DNA of 64,000 nt from Talpa occidentalis (Eukaryota; Chordata; Mammalia; Eulipotyphla; Talpidae), in contig NW_023604295.1 in assembly GCF_014898055.3 (NCBI RefSeq), forward strand, positions 69,890,545 to 69,954,544, read 5' to 3'. The position numbers were made by a program, and so were the translations under genes. The notes under the pieces were generated by a model. It ran no database searches. It was not told the DNA's origin and saw only the letters and a list, made by a program, of their open reading frames with translations. Within the stretch, counting starts at the first letter, position 1; every line of letters begins with the position of its first letter. Below, one piece after another: positions 58,996 through 64,000 of this stretch.

Positions 58996-61779
58996 CGTTA
59001 TTAATTTGTAGATTTATTTCTCTCTCTTCCTAAATAGAAATTATTATACATATGGAAAAAACAGAAATTTAGCTAAAAAGTTTTACTTTTAATTTGAGTT
59101 TTTTAGTGTAATTTTCCTACTATTTTAAGGTTTTCTGATCCTTGTTTAAAGGGATCCTATGCCGAAAACCTAAGATACAATCCTTGAAATCATTTTAATT
59201 TCATATCTCTTATTGAATATTATTAGTTGTGTTAGTGTTTCTCTTTTTCTATATATTTATTAAAACTATCCCTATGCCTTCAGACTGAAATATATCATAC
59301 CAACTACTATTACTGTCCTTATCTTTCATCGGCATGTCCTAATATTTTGTTTGCAATTTAGTTTCCTTTCTCAACTACCTTCATGTTGAAATTTTTTTTT
59401 TAAACTTGTATTTCTTCCAACTGTCCTTTCAGATGTTTTTCATGACTTGTGTTCCTCTAAACACAATGCCCTATCCCACTTCCATATAATACGATTTATT
59501 TTAAAAGACATAGTAGTTTTAAGATGCTCAAAACAATCACATCTAAATTAAAAATATGGCCAACAAATTTAGTTTATATGCTATTTGAAATAGACAAACC
59601 TTTAATAACTATGACATTCAATTTATTTCTTCTAAAAGTATAATAAACTCTATTTCTTAAATGTCTTATACAAAATTGCAATAGAGTATTATGAAGCAAA
59701 ATTAACTGTGTAAGTTTGGCCAAATAATATACACAATTTGTTTTTTATGGAAGAGGCAATGAATCCAGATGCAATCAGAAATTGTTATGGGAACAATCAC
59801 TCAAGGATAATTCTTGATTTGAAAATTATTTTAATGATTTCTTTTTGTTTATTACAACTTGTAAAGATAGCAATTATGTACAATTACTTGCAGTAAAGGC
59901 AAAAGTCAATTAAAACCAGGGGATTTATTTCTGTGGTTATTTGTTTTTACTTAAAATTAGCACTCACAGCCTTAAAGTGAAAACTTAACAAAGGCAAAAT
60001 TCAAATTTTGCTTATATTAAAAATAGGAAGGTATTATAAAAGAGTTATATTTCTTGTCAGAGTTGCAATAATTAGTTTTGAAACATAGTAAGAGAAGTTT
60101 AATATTTTATTTTTCTTCTTTTAAATCATGTATTTTGGTGGAATATAAAGTATATTGGAAAAGTTAACAGTTAACATTAGAATGTGTCAAGAATATATAT
60201 GCTGAAAAAGAATAAGATTGGCATACACAAAACAGAATACAATTTTAAACACAGCCATTATTTCACTTACAATATTGTGACACTTTATTTTGTTGTAATA
60301 TGCTATTTGGCAGCCAAAGTCATATTATTTTAAAATGAATGTCAAGTCTACTTTTAAAATTTTTAAATAAAATATATAGCATAGTGAAAATTCTTAACAC
60401 CACTTTAAAGTTTAGTAGGTTTTTGTTCATATTTATCACCCCCACAAATATTTGTCATGAATAAATGTTTATAGATTTTATTCTCTTTAGAAAATATGAG
60501 AATTAGAACAATTAGTTTTATCATTTGTTCACACTTGTTGCATATCTTTATCATTTGTTCACACTTGTTGCATTCTGCCACGTTTTGGGAAGTATTTCTA
60601 CTGTACCTCATCAGTTTTTGTGGTTTCAAAAGAGTTAATATTATAATCACTTGACTAGTTCTCTTACATAATACATAACTGTGTTTTGGAGTGTTAATAC
60701 TTAGCAGAGAGGAAAGACAATATAGACATAAATTTCCCTTGACTGTACTACTTCTCAACTTTCTATATTAAAGTATTATGTGTATATATGTATATAGTTA
60801 ATGAATTTTATTAATTTACTATAGTGTTCCTTTTTAAATTTTGATTTTCTTTTTGGAATGTTTGAATCTATTTTTGTGTCATTCTTTTCTGTCTATAAAT
60901 GGCAGAACAATCAACATAATGGGGATTTTTAAAAATTTGAGATGTTCATCTGAATCATATTAAGTAATATAAATGGCATATAGATCTTTGCATGTCTTTT
61001 TTTATTTATATTTTTATCCATGTTAGCTTAAGTAGGCTACTTTTTGATTCATTTGCTTGAGATTTGCAGTCTCTTTCTTTCGAGTCATTGTTGCTGTTTT
61101 TCCTGGTATAATACATCATAACTTTATCCCTTCAGTTCTTTCTGTTTTATTTTTCCTTAAATTCTATATAATAATTCCATTTCATTCACTCAGGTTTAAT
61201 TTATTGATTAAAATACTGTTAAAAATAAATCACCTTATGATTTATTGCCACCAAGTAAGCCATGTTGTTCGGAATTTGTGGTTAGGACATTTGAATAAAT
61301 ACTGGCATATAAGCAATCACAGCATATTTATCAGTTTGACATCTTTTGTCACAGCTTTTTATTTTAGTCAGTATAGAAATATTGTATATTTCTTTATGTA
61401 TCCTTTCATACAAGTGATTGTTGTTGAATTGTGTATACTCCCAAAGAGTATATTAGAAAGAAAATTTCAAATAAGTTTAAGCAAGTTATAAAAAATTATG
61501 ATGATAGTATAAAAGTTAATGAATTGGTACTAGAATTTTTTTCTCTCACATACTTCATTAGCAAATTCTAAGTTATTTTAAAATACCTTTTTTCCAATTT
61601 GTTACTTTATATTTAATTTCATTTTTAATGCCAATAAAATAAAATTTTCTCAATATTTTTGTTTTATTGACTAGATCACCGTCTTATATAAGCTTAATTA
61701 ACTGCTGAAATTTTCAAATCATGCCAAATTAGAATGAATTGTGCATAATCAGTGCATTATTGGGTTCAAGCTAGATGTT
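58996..61779. other. AT-rich unique sequence, no gene; one tandem duplication
   Basis: A 30-base unit is tandemly duplicated at 60517-60576 (27 bases identical at the core, with ATCATTTGTTCACACTTGTT). Two longer frames, a 117-residue minus one (60405-60758) and a 144-residue plus one (61057-61491), show only hydrophobic or low-complexity sequence and no domain. Confidence 0.5.
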
Positions 61780-62019
61780 TTCACCACACAATTGCATCTG
61801 TAGAAAGGATAAGTTTAGTTATGTCTGGGTCTACTGTATGTGAACTTTTGGGTTGTCTTTTCATTTAGAATAATATTTTTATAAAATAGATCAATAATTT
61901 ACCTTTTTGTGGTTAAAGTATACCCATCTCATTGCATTAATATACCACATCGTTTTATTCATTAATCATGTGGGACTATTATGAATTTTGCTGCTATGAA
62001 TGCTTTTGTAGAAGTTTTT

Positions 62020-62295
62020 TTTTATTTTATTTTAATATTTATTTATTCATGCATACAATAACCGGGGTACAGGCCAAATGCATGGAAGGGTGAGCGAATT
62101 CACCAGAGACAGAGCAGGGAAGAGAACAGGCATACTGACGAAATACACTGCTGAGGGGAGCAGCGTGGGAGACAGGAGAAGTTGGCCCCGCCATGTGGGA
62201 TCCTCCCTGGCCGGCCGGGATGGAGCCTGCACTGCAGTGGCTGCAGACAGCTTCACAGCGCTGTGCTCAACTGCCTGTACCACTAGGGGAGGCCC
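62020..62295 (-). mobile_element. SINE type C
   Basis: A reverse copy from TTTATTTATTCATGCATACA to CTGCCTGTACCACTAGGGGA. TSD TTG(T/G)AGAAGTTTTT at about 62006-62019 and 62296-62309. Nested in the L1. Confidence 0.92.
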
Positions 62296-62489
62296 TTGGA
62301 GAAGTTTTTATAGGAACATATATGTTCAGTGTTCTTGGGGAGATACACCTAAAAATGGTATTGTGGAATCATAAATGTGCATTTACACTTTTGAAGAACT
62401 TAATTGTTTTCCATAGCAGAACACACTTATATTAAAAGCAATTTGGAATGTTTCCAAGTGTTTCCATACCTTTGTTATTACTTATTAAT

Positions 62490-62705
62490 TCCCCCCTCTC
62501 CTCTGTCTCTTCCCCCTTCTTCCATCTATCTTTTCATGTGTCCTTCCTCCTCCCTCTCTCCTCCTTTTCCTCTCCAGTTTTTCTTTCTCTTCCTTCTACT
62601 CCTCCTATGCCTTCCTTTCATCTTTCCTATACTCTCCTGCTCCCCCTCCACGTTTTATTCCTCCTCTTCCATCCTCTTTCTATTTTTCTTCCTACTTTTT
62701 TGCCA
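62490..62705. repeat. Pyrimidine-rich tract (CT/CCT)
   Basis: About 215 bases, mostly C/T on the plus strand, without a fixed repeat unit. It replaces or interrupts L1 sequence. Potentially triplex-forming. Confidence 0.85.
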
Positions 62706-63212
62706 TCCTGGTGAGCATGGAATAGGTTCTATTTGCATTTTCTTAACATCTGTCAGTTTAATCATTGTTCTGTGTGCTAATTGACTGCATATGTTTTGAT
62801 TAATGTCTAAGTCACTCATTTTTAAATTGGATTCTTTATTTTTGTTATAGATTTAAGAGCATTCATTTCATATCCTGCATATTAAGCTTTTACCAAGTAC
62901 ATGATATGAAATATTTTATCTCATTCTGAGGAATGTTTAAAAAAATTATTTGTAGTGTCCTTTGATGAAAAAATGTTTTAAATTTTGCTGTAGTAGTTTA
63001 TCTGCTTCTTATTTCACTGATTGTCTTGTGTCATATTTAAATTACCATTGCCTAATTTCGTTGATGATTTACACATTTTCCTTCTATGAGTTTTATGCTT
63101 AAGCTCTTCCATTTAAATTTCTATAAATTTTGATTTAGTTTTGGTATTTGCTGTGAGATAGGGATCCAATTATTACTTTGTGAATATCCAGTTATCCCTG
63201 CATTATTTTATT

Positions 63213-63474
63213 ATTTTTTTTAAAGATTTATTTATTTATACAAACACTGGGTAGTCAGAGGCGCTGGAGGGTGAGAGAATTCACCAGAGCCAGAGCAGGG
63301 AACAGAACAGGCAGAATGACAAAGTACACTGCTGAGGGGAGCAGTGGGCGTCAGGAGAGGTCTGCGCCCCATGTGGGACCTATGCCCGGAGGCCAGTAAT
63401 CAAATCTACGCTGCAGAGGCTTGAGGGCAGCCTTGCAACCCAGTGCTCAACCACCGCGCCACAGGGGAAGCCCC
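63213..63474 (-). mobile_element. SINE type A
   Basis: A reverse copy from TTTTAAAGATTTATTTATTT to CGCGCCACAGGGGAAGCCC. Imperfect TSD CTG(C/A)AT(T/C)ATTTT at about 63199-63210 and 63475-63486. Nested in the L1. Confidence 0.9.
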
Positions 63475-63911
63475 CTGAATCATTTTTTGAAAAGCATTAC
63501 TCATTCCTTCTTTGAATGGTCTTGGCATCATTGTAAAAAATCAATTAATCATAGATATATGGGTTTATTGATTGATTGATTGATTCTTATTTCCATTCTA
63601 TTCATCCATATATTTGTCTGTCTTTATAACTGTACCATACTTTTTTTGATTACTGTAGCCTTGTGGCACATTTTGACATATAACATCTATTTCAACACTG
63701 TCTTAAATATTTTGAATCCCTTGCAATTCTATATGAACTTTTTGATCATATTTTTATTTCTTCAATAAAGAAAGCTGGGAGTTTGATAAAATTACATCTA
63801 AACTGTATATAAATTTTGTAAAATTCTCTTTTTCAGTAATATTAAGTGATCTAATACATGCATATGGGATCTAGATTGTTTAGGTCATGTAACATTTCAA
63901 AACAATTTTAT

Positions 63912-64000
63912 AGGATGTCCACTCTCACCACTGCTTTTCAATATAATACTGGAAGTCCTAGACAGAGCAATAAGACAAGAGAAAGACATACAAGGAATCC
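63912..64000 (+). pseudogene. L1 ORF2 reverse-transcriptase fragment running off the window
   Basis: From 63913 one plus frame stays open to the edge and reads [16 protein letters not shown], then RAIRQEK and a DIQGI-like end. This is the conserved L1 ORF2p reverse-transcriptase segment. ORF2p makes the cDNA for L1 and for SINEs. Upstream sequence is not L1 in this sense, so the copy is 5'-truncated at about 63910. Whether the frame is intact further on cannot be seen. Confidence 0.88.

Larger units (their letters stand above)
61780..63870 (-). pseudogene. Old L1 ORF2 end/3' region (antisense), interrupted by two SINEs and a CT tract
   Basis: The plus strand follows antisense L1M order: GCTGCTATGAATGCTTTTGT, GGAGATACACCTAAAAATGG, GCCATCCTGGTGAGCATGG, CCATTGCCTAATTTCGTTG, GGATCCAATTATTACTTTGT, GAATGGTCTTGGCATCATTG, CATAGATATATGGGTTTATT, GATTACTGTAGCC. 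It is split by SINEs at 62020-62295 and 63213-63474 and by a pyrimidine tract at 62490-62705. The 126- and 88-residue plus frames at 62404-62784 are that tract. No function remains. Confidence 0.85.

Noticed and set aside
61057..61491. 144-residue plus-strand frame, hydrophobic, looks membrane-like
   Set aside because: AT-rich DNA yields Phe/Ile/Leu-rich frames by chance; no domain, splice or promoter support.
62404..62784. Ser/Pro/Leu-rich frames of 126 and 88 residues
   Set aside because: Direct translation of the pyrimidine tract inside an L1.

Overview
This window looks like mammalian nuclear DNA from a gene-poor, AT-rich intergenic or deep-intronic region. I find no protein-coding exon, RNA gene, CpG island, CRISPR array or bacterial operon. 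Open frames are short and mostly run through repeats. The sequence is unique AT-rich DNA studded with retroposons: 28 tRNA-derived SINEs, about 17 LINE-1 (L1) fragments on both strands, two well-supported solo endogenous-retrovirus LTRs, one candidate third LTR, and simple repeats.

The SINEs have a tRNA-like head with A and B boxes (TGGCGCAG and GGTTCGATCC), a GC-rich body containing CCCCTCAGCAGTGTA, and a tail with AATAAA repeats, a TCTTT pol III terminator and an A run. This is the layout of the T+ class of SINEs. I sort them into three types. Type A has GGTTGAGCGCTGGG and ends CTGTACCCAGTGCTTGTATAA. Type B has GGGGTTAAGACGC and GGTGAATCC. Type C has CAGGCAGTTGAGC and ends CCTGTACCCCGGTTCTTG. 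A CpG-rich subtype A2 has an extended tail (ATACATGCCTCTTAAAA). Together with the L1 3' ends this suggests a laurasiatherian; from memory the SINE resembles the Rhin-type SINE of rhinolophoid bats. That is an unverified guess.

Layout: 1-2.6 kb unique DNA with two SINEs; 2.6-6.1 kb an old minus-strand L1 interrupted by SINEs and holding a CTAT microsatellite; 6.1-12.1 kb mostly unique, with one truncated L1; 12.1-15.7 kb an A2 SINE and two minus-strand L1 3' fragments; 15.7-31.8 kb unique DNA with scattered SINEs and L1 pieces; 31.8-34.8 kb a plus-strand L1 5'UTR/ORF1 followed by minus-strand L1 ORF2/3'UTR; 35.5-36.5 kb three SINEs, two at one target; 39.4-40.1 and 49.3-50.7 kb two L1 copies with 5' inversions, the second holding a solo LTR; 41-46 kb a run of SINEs; 58.6-59.0 kb another solo LTR; 61.8-63.9 kb an old L1; the last 90 bases enter a plus-strand L1 reverse-transcriptase frame.

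The strongest unusual signal is at 43.4 kb. A minus-strand SINE is interrupted by a piece that matches, over 49 bases without mismatch, the joined flanks (the empty target site) of another SINE 31 kb away at 12.1-12.5 kb. It looks like a templated insertion copied from an allele lacking the 12 kb SINE, or an assembly artefact. There are no genes here that work together; the window records retroposition history.
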